Shown piece after piece: positions 14,679 to 14,749 of a stretch of DNA of 14,749 nucleotides. Every line of letters begins with the position of its first letter. Position 1 is the stretch's first letter. The notes beneath the pieces were generated by a model. The model did no database searches. It was given only the letters and a program-made list of their open reading frames with translations, and had not been told where the DNA came from. Origin of the DNA: an uncultured Clostridia bacterium (lineage in GTDB: Bacteria; Bacillota; Clostridia; UBA1381); NCBI GenBank assembly GCA_934454035.1, contig CAKSFY010000049.1, forward strand, positions 1-14,749. The letters run 5' to 3'. The translations under genes were made by a program, and so were the position numbers.

Positions 14679-14749
14679 GCCTTTGTAGCTCAGTCGGTAG
14701 AGCAAGGGACTGAAAATCCCTGTGTCGGCGGTTCGATTCCACCCGAAGG
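14679..14749 (+). tRNA. tRNA-Phe (anticodon GAA), cut by the window edge
   Basis: The first 71 bases are present; the last acceptor base, the discriminator and any CCA lie beyond the window. The acceptor start GCCTTTG pairs with CGAAGG. The D arm is GCTC..GAGC, the anticodon arm AGGGA-CTGAAAA-TCCCT gives GAA, and the variable loop is GTGTC. The T stem GGCGG/CCACC has a C-A mismatch in its middle pair. The gene lies 15 bases after tRNA-Asp. Confidence 0.93.

Overview
The window looks like the chromosome of a low-to-moderate GC anaerobic Firmicute, probably a gut-type clostridium of the Ruminococcaceae/Oscillospiraceae group. This is inferred from the strong Shine-Dalgarno sites (AAGGAGG, AAAGGA), the sigma-A style promoters, the HndABCD-type [FeFe] hydrogenase operon, and a GlnRS next to a long GluRS. 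No mobile element, CRISPR array or stretch of more than 300 bases without a gene was seen. All 13 protein genes lie on the minus strand. Three tRNA genes lie on the plus strand at the right edge.

Reading in the direction of transcription, from right to left: a promoter at 14278-14306 drives gltX, glnS, a class I/II PLP aminotransferase, trpS, tagO (polyprenyl-phosphate HexNAc-1-phosphate transferase) and wecB (UDP-GlcNAc 2-epimerase). Gaps in this run are 0-25 bases, so it is probably one operon, ending at a hairpin terminator at 6356-6407. Immediately behind the terminator lie a DRTGG-domain protein and a PHP-family phosphoesterase that overlap by 4 bases. They have no visible promoter of their own.

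After a 193-base gap with a good promoter (5243-5271) and a weak Rex-like site (5159-5176) comes the hydrogenase operon: hndA (NuoE-like), a stand-alone GHKL ATPase, hndB (thioredoxin-fold ferredoxin-like), hndC (NuoF-like flavoprotein) and hndD (catalytic [FeFe] subunit). It ends at a perfect palindromic terminator at 75-113. HndA-HndD should form a soluble group A3 hydrogenase that couples NAD(P)H and ferredoxin to H2, by electron bifurcation or confurcation, and so sets redox balance during fermentation. The ATPase, DRTGG and PHP proteins are not enzyme subunits. Together they look like an uncharacterised signalling or regulatory module attached to the hydrogenase, which is the most interesting point of the window.

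On the plus strand a perfect consensus promoter (TTGACA-17-TATAAT, 14397-14425) drives tRNA-Val(UAC), tRNA-Asp(GUC) and a tRNA-Phe(GAA) cut off by the window edge. It diverges from the gltX promoter.

Three start codons were moved from the longest open frame because the ribosome binding site decides them: hndA (5111), hndB (4059) and tagO (8632).
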